In this document: positions 21,734 through 33,151 of the stretch, piece after piece
How positions within the stretch are numbered: position 1 is the first letter of the stretch
Layout of the letters: the number at the start of each line of letters is the position of its first letter
Assembly (NCBI GenBank): GCA_012656075.1
Contig: JAAKBF010000030.1
Location: 744,001-808,000 of the forward strand
Direction of reading: 5' to 3'
Source: Phytophthora hibernalis
Taxonomy: Eukaryota > Oomycota > Peronosporomycetes > Peronosporales > Peronosporaceae
Length of the DNA stretch: 64,000 nucleotides
Program-made: the position numbers and the translations under genes
The notes under the pieces: model-generated
Databases searched by the model: none
What the model saw: only the letters and a program-made list of their open reading frames with translations
What the model was told of the DNA's origin: nothing

Positions 21734-22737
21734 ATGTCCACGTCCGGCGAGTTTTTCTCGCACGTGCAGCTCTGGAAGGAGCGTTCGTTGCATCACACGC
21801 TCGAAACTTTGGAAAAAGCGGGCGCTTCCTCCATGGACAACCATATCGAGGCGATGGAGAATCACGAAAAGGGAGCTAAAGACATTTTTGAATTGACGCG
21901 GGCATTTCTCGGTCGCACGTGGCGCGATGTGAACCTCCACCTTGATGCATTCGGTGATGATCTCACAGGTCTGGTAGACAGTATTGTTGCATCCAAGCTG
22001 GATGAACAACGCTTGGTTCACGACAAAGTGGTGACGGCTCTACAGGAAGAAAACCATCAACTTGTTCGAGCCTGTCAAGAGTTGAAAAGTACCAAGGAAG
22101 GTCTTGAGGATCGTCTTGAAGTGCTGGAAAATACTTTAGACAAAGGTGGTGACGCCATTCTCTGCAATAAACTGCGTGGCAGTGTCCAGCATCTTGTCAT
22201 TAGAAACCGAGAACTGGCTGCGGAACTACAGATTGCTGCGCTAGAACGTGTGAAACATCGACGAGAGCTGGAGAAGGCCAATGCACAGCTTGCCAACCTT
22301 AAAAATCCTTGGCACTCACGCGCGCCATGCATGATAAAGAAACCAGACAACTTGCAGCACTGGTACAGCTCAATCACGCGCAGATGGTTCAGGTTTTAGA
22401 GGAATCTAGCGACGTTGCAGCGAAATTTGCTGATCCAAGGCGTCAACAGCAACCGCTAGAGCGGTTCGACCCACTATCAGGGTGCACGATCATGCACTTG
22501 ACCTCAATTGTGTCTCCACAAAAGCCACCAGGTTCTTCATCTAATAACTCTCCTCGCAGAGGAAGTTCTCCAATATTGACAACGTCGCCGATTCCAAAGC
22601 AGCGAGAAACGCTACCATCAAACCAATGGCAACGTGTATATCGACCCAAGTCTGCCGGTCCAGGACGGCGTTCAGCTACTAGCAACGACAAGGCCTCACC
22701 AGTATCGGCTAGACTCTTTCGACAATCACAAATGTAG
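21734..22737 (+). CDS. Coiled-coil protein, unrecognised (one frame break)
   Basis: Two overlapping frames make one protein of about 334 residues. The first (ATG 21734 to about 22300) is helical coiled coil; the second continues the heptads (MHDKETRQLAALVQLNHAQM) and ends in a Pro/Ser/Arg-rich tail (YRPKSAGPGRRS). One missing base at the AAAAATCC run (22301-22308) explains the switch and gives a length divisible by three. No family is recognised. It is head-to-head with the CFAP57-like gene (266 bp between starts) and tail-to-tail with the ankyrin gene. This makes a flagellar role plausible, but only by neighbourhood. Confidence 0.75.
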
Positions 22738-22741
22738 ATAG

Positions 22742-24385
22742 TCAAACCATTGGCAAGAACGACCCCGACTTCCCTACTTCTCGGCCTGTTGCTTCTACGT
22801 GAAGTTGTGGGTAGTCTGCAATTTTCTTGTTAGCCTCCAACAAGAAGTCTGCATGGGTGCGCAGCTCCGTGCACGAAGTGACAGGTCTTAGACTCGCTTT
22901 ACTGGTGTGTTCAGGCAATGGTAGTGCATACTTCCTGTAGAGACTGTAATTCAGAGTTCCTTCCAAACCGGACGATGCGGTAAGAGGCTGTGGGGCCGTT
23001 GAAATCGGTCGAGCGAGCGTGTTCGCTGCAAAACGCGCTTGGCGGTCCCTTTCACGCTTGAGATTCTGCCATTTCTCGCTCCGAGACGAAGCAAAAGCTC
23101 GAACAGTAGACACAAACTCCTCTTGGAAGACCTCAGCGTCCACCACAGGAGCTCGAAACCCGTGCGCACGGTATTGATTCTCTACTCGTTGCTGCCGATT
23201 TGCACGCCCACGAATCTTTTGCTGTTCCTCAGTACGCACACGATCTCCGTATTCACGCGCTGCAAGTGAAAACATTCTCTTCGGTGTTGTTTTTGCTGTT
23301 TGTAGAAGTTGTTGTACTTCCTCAGGTTTTCGAGTCTTCGTCTCGTTGATGGTTATCACATCGACACGTGTCGTGTTTGGTCGGCGATTGCCATGAGTGA
23401 CGTGGTTCCCTCGAGTTGAGGCCATGGCTTGAGCTGCGTGCTTCTGGCTGCGCTTCTCGCGCCTCATCTCGAAAATGTGTTCGGCCAAGTCGGTCTTGAG
23501 TGTCATGAGCTCTTCTTCAGTAGCTCCCAGACGCTCGGTAGTCACTAAGAGCTCAGATAACGTAGCTAGTTGAGCTCGATGGAATTGGTCTCGCTCTGCG
23601 AACGCAAAATTGCGCTGCGAGTCCGAGATTGCTGCTGCCACTTCAGCGCGCTGCCAATTGTGTGCAGCTTCTTCCTGTTGCTTCACGCTCGCCTGCATTT
23701 GTTTCAGTATATCGTCTCGATGCACTTTCAATGCTACCATATCTGCTTGTGTTCTCTCTCGGGCTTTCTCAGCATTGGCCACTGCTACCCTCGACAAATT
23801 CAGTTGCTCGCTAAGACTTGCTCGCTCGTGTTCAAGACGCTGACTCGTGTCGATTTGAGTTCGAAGCTGCTGCTGGGCACGTTCAAGTAACTCCATCGCA
23901 AGTACGTGGGCACTTTTCTCTTCGGCGAGCTGTATTTGTGCCGACTGCAACTCCTGCGCCATTATATCGAGTCGACGGAGTTTGTCATTGTTCTGCGTCT
24001 CGAGGTGTTGAGCTCGTAGTGTAAGGTCTTCCAATTCAACTTGAAGTGCACCGAATTTGTCTTCCCAAACACTGCTGCCTCCACGAAGACGAATGACTTC
24101 AGCCACTGCAGAGTGTCCCCAATGTGTTGCGAGGTCCAGAGCCGTACAACCAGCAGCGTTTTTGGTCTTGAGACTTGCTCCTGCTGAGAGCAACACCTTG
24201 ACCATCTCCATTCGACCCCAAAAGCACGCGAGATGCAGCAGCGTTTGGCCACCAGCGTCAAAGTGATCCACATCTACACCCGGTACCGCCAGCAATTCGG
24301 CCACACGAGCTCGATCATTGTCAAAGATGGCATCTCGAATGAGCTCGTAATGGGTCTCAGAGATTGTAGATACCGATGAAGGCAT
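22742..24385 (-). CDS. Ankyrin-repeat/coiled-coil protein
   Basis: A 547-residue intronless protein. Residues about 15-110 form two to three ankyrin repeats (GGQTLLHLACFWGRMEMVKVLLSAG, GCTALDLATHWGHSAVAEVI). A long coiled coil covers about 110-310. The rest is basic and disordered with a short conserved-looking C-terminus. No exact family is recognised; similar ankyrin plus coiled-coil proteins occur among cilium-associated proteins. The stop is 4 bp from that of the preceding coiled-coil gene. Confidence 0.85.
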   Translation of the reverse strand: MPSSVSTISETHYELIRDAIFDNDRARVAELLAVPGVDVDHFDAGGQTLLHLACFWGRMEMVKVLLSAGASLKTKNAAGCTALDLATHWGHSAVAEVIRLRGGSSVWEDKFGALQVELEDLTLRAQHLETQNNDKLRRLDIMAQELQSAQIQLAEEKSAHVLAMELLERAQQQLRTQIDTSQRLEHERASLSEQLNLSRVAVANAEKARERTQADMVALKVHRDDILKQMQASVKQQEEAAHNWQRAEVAAAISDSQRNFAFAERDQFHRAQLATLSELLVTTERLGATEEELMTLKTDLAEHIFEMRREKRSQKHAAQAMASTRGNHVTHGNRRPNTTRVDVITINETKTRKPEEVQQLLQTAKTTPKRMFSLAAREYGDRVRTEEQQKIRGRANRQQRVENQYRAHGFRAPVVDAEVFQEEFVSTVRAFASSRSEKWQNLKRERDRQARFAANTLARPISTAPQPLTASSGLEGTLNYSLYRKYALPLPEHTSKASLRPVTSCTELRTHADFLLEANKKIADYPQLHVEATGREVGKSGSFLPMV

Positions 24386-24843
24386 TGCAGTGAGCCCTAA
24401 TGGCCTGAATACCCCAGCAGGAGCAGCGCGTCAATATTTATAGTGGAGAGAACGACATTCGCATAAGGTAGACGTTGCCGAGTCCAGCATTGCACATTTA
24501 GCTGTGTAAGGAAGATAAGATTCATGAAAGGAGAGGACTACATGCAACTGGTGAACAACAATATCTCTCTATTGAATTTGACTTCTCGGCAGAGACTCGA
24601 TATCCATGATGTTCAAAGAGACATTCATGACTCGACAGCCATCGGTAGCAACCCATGTCCAAGAACGTCATCAAGTACCGGGTTTCAAGTGCTTTAGGAG
24701 ACTCTATTTCAGCCGACATTGCTGAATTTGGCAAGTGTCAAACACTGCGAAGGATTAGGACGTTATTCTTCGTTTCGCCCAGAACCAGTTTGGTGTGATC
24801 CAGCACTCTTTAGTTTGACGTTTCTCCTCGAGTGACGTCCAAC
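24386..24843. other. Divergent intergenic region
   Basis: Lies between the starts of the ankyrin gene (minus) and the tubby-like gene (plus). No coding content is recognised; it is presumably a shared promoter region. Confidence 0.6.
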
Positions 24844-26334
24844 ATGATGGAGGAAAGCGCCATGGGCGACTTCGCCAATCGGTGAGGACATTTCTGTCGT
24901 TGTTGTCGGAGGTGAGTCAATTGACCAAGTGAATTGTTGTTCTGCAGGCTGAAATATGAATTTGAGGATCGGGATTCCGACGCTAGTGATGGAGACGAAT
25001 GCCAGGACTGGTTTGTGAATGACTCGCATAAGGAAGAACCGGTGGCCCCGGTGGATGGAAATTCATCGCCCAAACGTGATGGCACAAGAGGTGCGTCGAA
25101 CCCTTCAGCATCAACTACGCCAGCTACAAGACCTACCCGGTCTGTCAGTAGCCCTGCAACTCCTGCAGTCAAACCTAAAGCGTCCGATACTAAGATAGAG
25201 GAGGTGCGTGAATTGATTTCCGTGGTCTAGATCAAACTGCAACTGAGCTCATGTATCGCAACGTGTTAGGAGCACGACGACTGCGACAATGTCGATGGTC
25301 CGATGGCATTCTTGCACCACACACCTCCATCATTTTCGATCCTCGTCATGGAACTAGCGACGGGTGTTGAGGTAATAAATCTGTGAAGTCGCAATGTTGG
25401 TCGTATCCAGCGCTTACTGGTCGCTTGATACACAGGTTCCTCGCTACGGCTCAAAGTTTTTCAGATTTACATTCCGCAGGTTCACGACAGCCAGAGTGAC
25501 TTTTGTCTCTTTGCACGAAAGCGGCTCGGCAAGAACAAGTTTCGCTTTAGGTAAGACACCGACACTAAGAATGGAGTCGTGGATGCCTCTTGCTCATCGA
25601 TTTTGTCGCCCCTCGCAGCTTGGACGAGAGTTTTACAACGAGCTGGACGGACTCATGCTACGGCGGGAAAGTACTGATGACGCCGTCAGCGGACACAAAA
25701 CGCTTTAGGCTGTTGGCTACGAAGGCAGTAGGCCGAGTTCACTTTGATATCAAACAAGAAGCGAGGAAGCAAGAGCTCAGTGTTCGCTTGCATGCCCAGG
25801 TAAGCATTTTGTTTTTCTGCGATGTGTGCCTGGTTCATCTCACTTACTAGTACCTATCACGCAGGGCAACCGATTCACCTTCTTTAGAGCTCGCTCGACC
25901 TCATTCGACAACAGTGACGTCTACCGATCCAACATTCAGGTGAGCTTACACTCCTCTCCGGCATTCTCTGTTGACACAACTTTTTCGCTCACCGTTTTGT
26001 ACTCGCTTCGTAGAAATTCATCAATCCGATGGCGGATGTTCGTTGTTCAAAAACCAACTACACGCTCTTCAAGATCGAGAAAGAAGGTGTAAGTACTTCA
26101 ACTGCATTGCTTTGCTCTTCATCAGTTATCTGAACTGGTTGCATGAACAGGAAGCTGGGACGCAGAAGTATGTCATCTCTTACATGCGCCCATTCTCGCT
26201 CTTCCTCAGGTACCGCTCACTCTTTGTCATTGAAATCAACATGAAAACGAATGCGAGCTCAACGAATGTGTTTTGTATTGCACTTGATTAGCTGCTGCAT
26301 CGCTGTCGGCGTCGAAGCACATCTGCTAGAGTGA
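24844..26334 (+). CDS. Nine-exon protein, possible tubby-like domain
   Basis: Exons 24844-24881, 24948-25203, 25270-25371, 25480-25550, 25619-25799, 25865-25939, 26014-26088, 26151-26209 and 26292-26334 sum to 900 nt and give 299 residues. All junctions are GT-AG. The N-terminal third is acidic and Ser/Pro-rich. The rest looks like a beta-barrel with a hydrophobic final helix: FCLFARKRLGKNKFRFS, CYGGKVLMTPSADTKRFRLLA, KYVISYMRPFSLFLSCCIAVG. The ARKR block, a GK turn and a closing helix recall the tubby C-terminal (or scramblase/LURP) fold, but this is a fold impression, not a firm match. Tubby proteins bind phosphoinositides and act at cilia, which would fit the neighbourhood. Confidence 0.6.
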
Positions 26335-26449
26335 TAGCGCTAGTTCAATCATCTGGAAAAATACAACTAAGGCATTCATGCAAAGTGTTCCATACTGGCA
26401 CTTCATCGCCTTTCCACCACTTTCTTTGCTCTACATGGAAAATATAATA

Positions 26450-29374
26450 CTAACGAGACAAGGCAGCAGGGTCCTGATTGAGCGACCGACTGACCGACAG
26501 CATCATCTCAATTCCACGCAGCTCGCGTACTGCGTCCTTCACCTGCGAGTCTGACTGGCACAACTTAGCCAGCAGAATGGCCACGTTCTTGCGAGCTAGC
26601 CCGTCCGATAGATCTTGCAGAGCCTCCACAAGCACAGTAAGACTTCCTTTCTTTCGGAATGCTTGAACATCAACTGGATCACGATCAGACTGCACTGCGA
26701 TCAGCACCTTGATGATGTTCCCAATAAGTCGCTCACACGCAGTTGTTTCTCCAGTGGGCCTGCGGTAGACCTTCTGGGCATTGGCGAGGGCGATCACTTG
26801 AGTGAGCAGCGGCACAGCATTTTTCTCTCGCAAGAACGCACGAACTGTGACAATATGTGCGCACCAGCCCAGGTGGCACCAGATTTGAGCACAAAGCTGC
26901 CAGAGCTCATTTGGAATCACAGACGCCTTACCTCTAAAGCTATCGTTCGCATATTCACACATCGCGTAAAGCTTGGAGAGGATTTCAGAACTGGTCAGTC
27001 GACTGAATACTTCTCCTTTCGTAGTGTCCTCTCCTCGGCAGGATGAATGAAGTCGACAAAGGAGACTCGCCGTTCGCGACAAGATCAGGATAGAATCAGT
27101 GAAATTCGACGAACTCACTTGCGTGAGAATCTGCTCGACGGTGTCCACCGCTTTGAATTCGAGCAGGTCATGATGTCGCACTTGTGAATTTTCGCTGAAC
27201 GAAAAGTTCAGGAGAGCGCCGAGAGCTCTTTCGGAGCACTTGTATTCCTCGGGAGATGCTGTTTCACCATTGTACGTGTCTTGTGCAATTTGAAGCAGCA
27301 GCTGAACGAGTTTCCGGCGGGTTTCCTCGCAATTATTGCCCTCAATGACCTTGCGAAGCGCGTTGTTAGTGGACAAGTTGGTCGTAAACCCAAGCAAGTT
27401 CAGCAACGAAGCTGTAGACTTAGCGCTGCGGTTTGTTTTGAGGGCCTCAGCAACGGCACCAAGGCAGTCAACACCGCGACCACTAAATGCCTGGATACCA
27501 GTGTTGTCGCTGCTCAACGTAAAGCAAATACTCGATGTGGACAGAGCAATCGTGCTTTTGGAAGCCCTTTCATCACTGGTCGCCTCCTTTTCATCAATAC
27601 GAAGACAGAGAGCTGCAAACAGTGATGAAAGTACATCTCCTGAGATCATCGCACTTCGCCAGCTTTTGGAATCTACCACCTCCTCCAAAAAGCGAGTGAG
27701 ACTTGCTTGGACGACCCACGAGGGACTGGTTCTTGTAGTTGTTTTACCCAGAGCTCCAAATGAAGACATAATTTGTTTCCGGAAATCTTCGTGGCGAAAC
27801 ATGACCACCTGATTGCGAGGGGTGTCGGCAACTGCAGCCACCGCACAATTAATCATCGCGCTCATAATGGCGTCTTCGGTTTGTCGGCGGGAGCTGTCGA
27901 CTACAGGTTCGCTTTGTGACGGAACCAGCGCGATCAATATACGTTCGCAAAGTTTGTCCATCTCGCCGGACGTTCGGAATTTGGCACGAACGTGCTCATT
28001 CCTCTCCACGAAAGGCAACACGAGATCGTAGGCTATCCAGGCATCCTTCACACGGAGATCCTTCCCTTCTGGCTGTGAGTTGTCGGCTACTGTTTGCTCG
28101 TCTATCTTCTTGAATAGCTCGAGCGAAAACCGCAGTTCTTCAATGGACGATGGGCCGAGAGAAAGTGAACCAAGGCTGTCCTCGCTGTGTTTTCTCTTTG
28201 CTCCTAGAGCGGCTTCTAGCTTGCTGTTGGTGATCGAGTCCTCGTAGTCACCAACAATGATTGAGTGTTGATCCACGATGTCGGCGTTCTCTCTGTCCAG
28301 CTCATAGGCTTTCCGCATGTCATCGGCTGCTTCTTGAAGTTTTTGCTGTCGATGCCAAGCTGTTGCTCGTCGAGAAAGTGCTTTCACATGGTTCCCGTCG
28401 ACATACAACGTGCGAGTGCAGAACTCGACGCAGTCGTCGAGTTCATCACGGCGCAGATAACACTGTGCAATATTAGCGAGCACTGCCACACTGAAAGGTG
28501 AAACCGACAGAGCTTCCATGTAGCTCTTGATAGCATCTTCGTACTGCTTCTTCTTGTACAAACAGTTGCCTTTGTGCTTCAAGCCTGCATCACACAACAA
28601 CCACCACAGTCAGACCTCAAAAACCATCGAAAGCCCAGCGATTTAGTCTCCTCACGCTCAGCTGTGCGCGCCTTCTGCTCCTGAGATCGCTGTCTCTGCT
28701 CCATGTCCTCCTTGAATTGGTTGCAGAAGTCCGGATTATTGCTCTCAAACTCGCGATTGCGGAGTTTCTCGAGCTCCGCCTCTCGCTGGACCTTCTCCTG
28801 CAGCGAGACGGGGTCTTCCGGCTCCCACTGGTCCCACAGCGAGTAGTCGTTGGCGTCGCGCGCCTTGTACGCAGCCAGGAGGCGATTGGCCCAGCGCTTG
28901 CTACTGCTGCTCGTCTCGTCCTGTGGCTCTCCCTCCTCTTCGTCTCTCGCCGAGTACCGCAGCTGCGCCTTGTGCCACCAGTTGTCGTGCTCTTCCTGCT
29001 TTAAACGACGTCTACGGGCCTCCTCCCGCTCACGTTTCTCCTTCTCTCGCTTGACTCGTTGCTCCTGCTCAAACTGCTCCTGCTCCGGCGTCTTGTACCC
29101 AGGAATCTGTCGTCATATGATAGAGTTAAATGCCTTGAAATCTGTTAACAGGGACGGATGTTACGGACGTTGCACTTGAGTGGGTCGAACGTCCCGTTCT
29201 TGACGTCGTCCATGGCCTTGGAGATCTGTCGGACACGATGAGGCGAGTGAGACGACGCCTACAGGTGGACTTACAGATGCAGCGTACCAGGTCCATGCGG
29301 TTGACAAAGTCGTCCACCTCCTGCTGCGAGATGCCGGAGCGGTGCTCCATGTCCAGCGCCGTAATAGGATCCAT
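26450..29374 (-). CDS. TTC12-like TPR/armadillo protein (dynein assembly)
   Basis: Four exons, 29374-29288, 29225-29169, 29106-28656 and 28584-26450, total 2730 nt, giving 909 residues. After a charged coiled-coil N-terminus come TPR motifs (LKHKGNCLYKKKQYEDAIKSY, ANIAQCYLRRDELDDCVEF, VKALSRRATAWHRQQKLQEA) and then a long armadillo-like helical region. It ends in VAILLAKLCQSDSQVKDAVRELRGIEMML, which parallels the end of human TTC12. TTC12 is a cytoplasmic dynein-arm assembly factor in motile cilia. The second intron uses a GTCCGT donor, so that junction is less certain. It is divergent from the Rab gene. Confidence 0.82.
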
Positions 29375-29623
29375 GTGTGCTTCTGGTCGCAAATTGCGGA
29401 ATGCGGAATGGATCGCGACGCTTCGAGCAAGTTGAAGGCCTTTCTTTCCGTAAATGACAAAGTGTAGCGCCCCTTGAAAAACATAATATAACGCTCCCAA
29501 AAGCACCGACACGTTATAAAGCCCGTGGGACCATAACGCCCTTTGACTCAGTATAACGCCTGCGAACCAAGGCTCGTCTCTTCAAGATTCCGGCAGAGAT
29601 CGACTTCGACCGATCCGACTGCC

Positions 29624-30309
29624 ATGGTGTTTGTGACGCTCAAGTACATCATCATCGGGGACTCGGAGGTGGGCAAGTCGTCGCTGCTGTTGCAGTTCAC
29701 GGAGCAGCACTTCCAGCCCATCCACGACCTGACCATCGGCGTCGAGTTCGGCGCCAAGCTGCTGGAGGTGGAGGGCCGCAAGGTGAAGCTGGAGATTTGG
29801 GATACGGCCGGCCAGGAAACCTTCTTGTCCATCACGCGCAGCTACTACCGAGGAGCAGACGGAGCACTGCTGGTGTACGACGTGAGTCGGCGCGAGAGCT
29901 TCGAGCACCTGGGTCGCTGGCTGCAGGAGTGCCACCAGAACTGCCACAACGACGAGGTGGAGATCATGGTCGTGGGCATGAAGTGCGACGTGGACGAGCG
30001 CCAGCGCGAGGTGTCGGAGGACGAAGGACGCAACTGGGCCGCGGCCCATGGCCTCTACTTCATTGAGGCCTCGGCCAAGACAGCGCTCAACGTGGAACAG
30101 GTCAGGAGCAGTGACAATTGGGATAGGAGAGAGAGTACTGACTGTGTTGATGTTACTACCAGGCTTTTGCACTCACGGCGACGACGATTTTGAGGAACTT
30201 TGACTACTCGAACCACCAGATGCGCAAGTCGTCGGGCGCCAGTCGAGTGTCTATAGACACCGCCGTGGACAAAATTCCGAGCAAGTCCGAGTGCTGCGGC
30301 AGCGGGTAG
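29624..30309 (+). CDS. Rab2-like small GTPase
   Basis: Exons 29624-30100 and 30163-30309 (62-nt intron) give 207 residues. G1 is GDSEVGKSS, switch I/G2 HDLTIGVEFGA, G3 WDTAGQE, G5 EASAK. The start VFVTLKYIIIGDSEVGKS and RSYYRGADGALLVYD are of the Rab2/Rab4/Rab14 group. The C-terminus ends CCGSG, with a di-cysteine suited to prenylation. Rab2 acts in ER-Golgi and lysosome-directed traffic. One oddity is that the guanine-specificity motif G4, normally NKxD, reads MKCD. Confidence 0.88.
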
Positions 30310-30512
30310 AGGTCGCTTGTCCTGGCTGCAAGCTGTCTTTCGCCACTGCTGCCACACTCTGTAGGTAGGTATCTCGTCTAACGTTGTTGTGTAGGTATGG
30401 AAGAGTCGTCATCAGGACGTGTATCTCTATGAGCCACCGCACGCAACAAGAAGAGGAAGCTTTGAATCGTTGTTTGTCTTCCGTGAGCTCCTGCAGCAGG
30501 GAGCCAGCTGGA

Positions 30513-31206
30513 CTAGAGCACTTCCGTCCGCTCGGTCGCTGCGCTGCTGTCCAGGAGCTGCTGCACCCACTCACCGATGAGATTGTTGCCTGTGGACAGG
30601 TAGTGCGCGTAGTGCGTGTGAAGACACTTGACGTTGGTGAACTCGCGGATGCCGGCGATGCCCACGTCGCGCAGGAAGAACTCCCAGCGCCGACCCTTCA
30701 CCAGCTCCCGGTCGTGCGGCGTCATCATCTGCCAGCGCTGCTCCGCGTACTCGCGGTGACTCTGCGCCATTTTCTACAGGCAACACACACAGCAAGGTGA
30801 GTGAGTGACTATACTGGTGCATTTCTGCTGGTCTGGACAGTACCTCCTTGGCCGCTTTGTCGGCGTCCAGTCGATGCTGCAGCGTCAGCACGTACTGCTG
30901 GTCCTCGAGTATGGACACGCGCGCCTTGAGATCCGTGGATGCCAGCCAGTAGATGGTCGGGAAGGGCTCCACCTTGGCACGCTGCTTCTTCTTGTACGCG
31001 TCTTCGGCGTTGCGCAGTGGGTAGAGCAGCAGCGCAGCAGGCCGGTCGTCCACGGACGCGCTCACCTTGACCAAGTTGTTGGGCACGTAGCCCAGCTCCT
31101 CCTGCACCAGCGCCACCTCCTCGACCGACGCTTCGCAAGGCAGACCTTCGTGCACCAATTCCTGCACCAATTCCTCGGACGTCGTCATAGCTACTGGTAG
31201 AGACAT
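30513..31206 (-). CDS. DUF501 family protein
   Basis: Exons 31206-30844 and 30773-30513 (70-nt intron GTACTG ... TGTAG) give 207 residues. It shows the DUF501 signatures PFPTIYWLASTDLKARVSILE in the middle and REFTNVKCLHTHYAHYL near the C-terminus. The family is mostly bacterial and of unknown biochemical function; presence with a spliceosomal intron in an oomycete suggests an old transfer. A second ATG six codons downstream (31188) is equally possible. Converges with the Rab gene. Confidence 0.8.
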
Positions 31207-32006
31207 GCCAGGGTTTGAATGATTTAGCGCGGGTTTCCTATGATAACGCATATCAAATTGCAATTTTTCAATACCCGAATTTTAAAATTTATTTTTGAAA
31301 AAATGGCTTTTGACTGTTGTCGCGCACTCCGTTGGGGCGGGCTGCTAGCGAAGTTCTTTGAGGTGGATCGGGACCGAGATATACGGGGCGGACGTGGTAT
31401 AGCGAGAGCACTAAACGCAAAAGAATATAAAATACTTTCTTGTTAGCACTCGTCTGGTTGCAGGTAAATGTACGACTGATCTCAAAACACTACTTGTCGG
31501 CCGCTCACCGAGCCTACCTTCTGCGTGACACCTCGTCCGCTGCGCACATCTGTCGCTCCCTTGGCGCCATCCCTCCTCGTGCATGACAACCCGCCAGCCC
31601 CGTACCCCACGGTGCTCGGCTGTCGACGACGCCCTCCGTCCTTGACCTTGCGCTTCCGTGTCCTTGGCTTCCTCGGCTCCTCGTCCTTGTCCAACTGGAA
31701 CTAACTACCGACATCTTTTTGGGGCTGCTCATCCCCTGTAGTACACCACACCACTTGTATCCACTCCGATCATTCGTGCACCCACTTCGATGGACCCCGC
31801 TTCAACTTGTGCAGCTCCTGTTCTTTGGCTGTCCGTACAGCCTCCTGGCCGATGGTCCGGCAGCCAGGGTGTGGGACATCCTCCCCGACTTAAATGAGAC
31901 CGTCCTCGGTCGACCTTGGTTTGCTCTCCCAGCTCTTGGCGTAGATCCTGCACTCTGTCCTCGGCCTCTTGTATTAGCGCCAGTTTGGACTCGACGGGGC
32001 GGCGCT
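31207..32006. other. AT-rich start of the repeat block, no firm gene
   Basis: Starts with AT-rich DNA (31250-31310), then GC-richer sequence with minus-strand Arg/Lys-rich frames (31482-31694, 31729-31953). These could be gag-like or 3' remains of the neighbouring degraded gene. No family is recognised. Confidence 0.5.
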
Positions 32007-33151
32007 CTACATCGCGCAGTTCGGCGGGAATTGCAGTCGGTGCGCGGGCTCGTGAGCGTGTATAGGTAGCAACCCGTCGCCGCCTTCGTCGCCCGCGAAC
32101 GCATTTTCGACGTTCTCAGATCCCTCGTCATTTTCGCGACGCAGGCGTCGCAGGGTTGCTTTCTCGCGGCGCCTTCGCAGTGTTGAAATGTTCCGCACGC
32201 TTCCCAACGCACTGTCCAGCACCATGTCAGGCGCGATCTGGCGCAATCCGCTGCTCGAGCTGCCTTGCCTCCACGCATGCGAGATCAGACCGATGACAAT
32301 ATGCCTCCGCCGATCCATACGACCCAAGGCGTCCATCCAAATCCGAAGTTGAGTAGGTTGAGGGTCATCGTGATGATAGCAACTCCCAGAGAGTCACAGC
32401 AAACGAACTCCAGTAGGTCGTAGTAAACTAGTAGGATGTGAATCACCACTGACACTGCAAATAACGCGACCCAGCAGCACGATTGCAGCGTAGCGCAGAT
32501 ACGTCTCCACGAGGCACCACATCCCTTCTTCAGGGCACGCTGTTGGCGCAAGCGTACTTGTTGAACGACCTGGCTGTCTTCAGAACCAAGTCTGGTTGGT
32601 AGTCGTAGAAAGTTACGCGCGCCGCGCGCCACCAAGCCTGATGCATCAACACGTACTTGCCCTCGTCTTCCTTCAGCACTTGCTCCGGCACCGAAAGTAG
32701 CGCGCCCCACAGCGCATACGCGTACGCTGGTCCATACAGATCCTGTAACGCGGGGTAGCGAGCCACCCTCTGGAATCGCGAGAGGAAGTCGGAGAGCATT
32801 CCAGCGCTCAGGTTGGTGACACGCCACGCTTCCTTGACAAACGTCCAGATGACAGTGCGGAACGGGGCCGTCAGCACGAACAAGTAAATCACTGTTAAAG
32901 CCGTGAAGGCGTGCATAGGCAGTAGTTCTGGCGCAGCGTACTGTTCCAACGCGAAACCCCAGACGTGTTCCATTTTCGGTGCGTGCACGATAGTAGTTCG
33001 ATTGAAGAGTGAAGAGCGCCGTACGTAGGTCAGGAAGCAGCGCCTCGAGGTTCATCGTAGTGTAGCAACTCGCTCTGTCCTGAACGTCCTCTCGCAGTCG
33101 GGTATCGCGTCCATCGCTAGCGTTTTGGTTGTTTTGTCCTTCGACCCGCAC
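32007..33151 (-). pseudogene. Unrecognised membrane protein split over three frames
   Basis: Three minus-strand frames follow one another. The first (about 32988-32530) encodes MEHVWGFALEQYAAPELL, then a hydrophobic span TALTVIYLFVLTAPF and a long amphipathic region. The second (about 32560-32290) has a strong hydrophobic segment (VALFAVSVVIHILLVYYDLL) and another after it. The third (32336-32007) is Arg/Glu-rich and ends at a stop. Each switch equals one missing base, so this may be one protein of roughly 350 residues with two frame breaks. An ATG-led stretch (MNLEALLPDLRTALF) lies upstream in another frame. No family is recognised; the position beside a Gypsy element suggests it may belong to a repeat. 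Confidence 0.5.

Noticed and set aside
25394..25708. Alternative exon starting at the CACAG acceptor at 25435
   Set aside because: It runs into a stop after the next splice; the acceptor at 25479 gives an open frame that matches the downstream exons.
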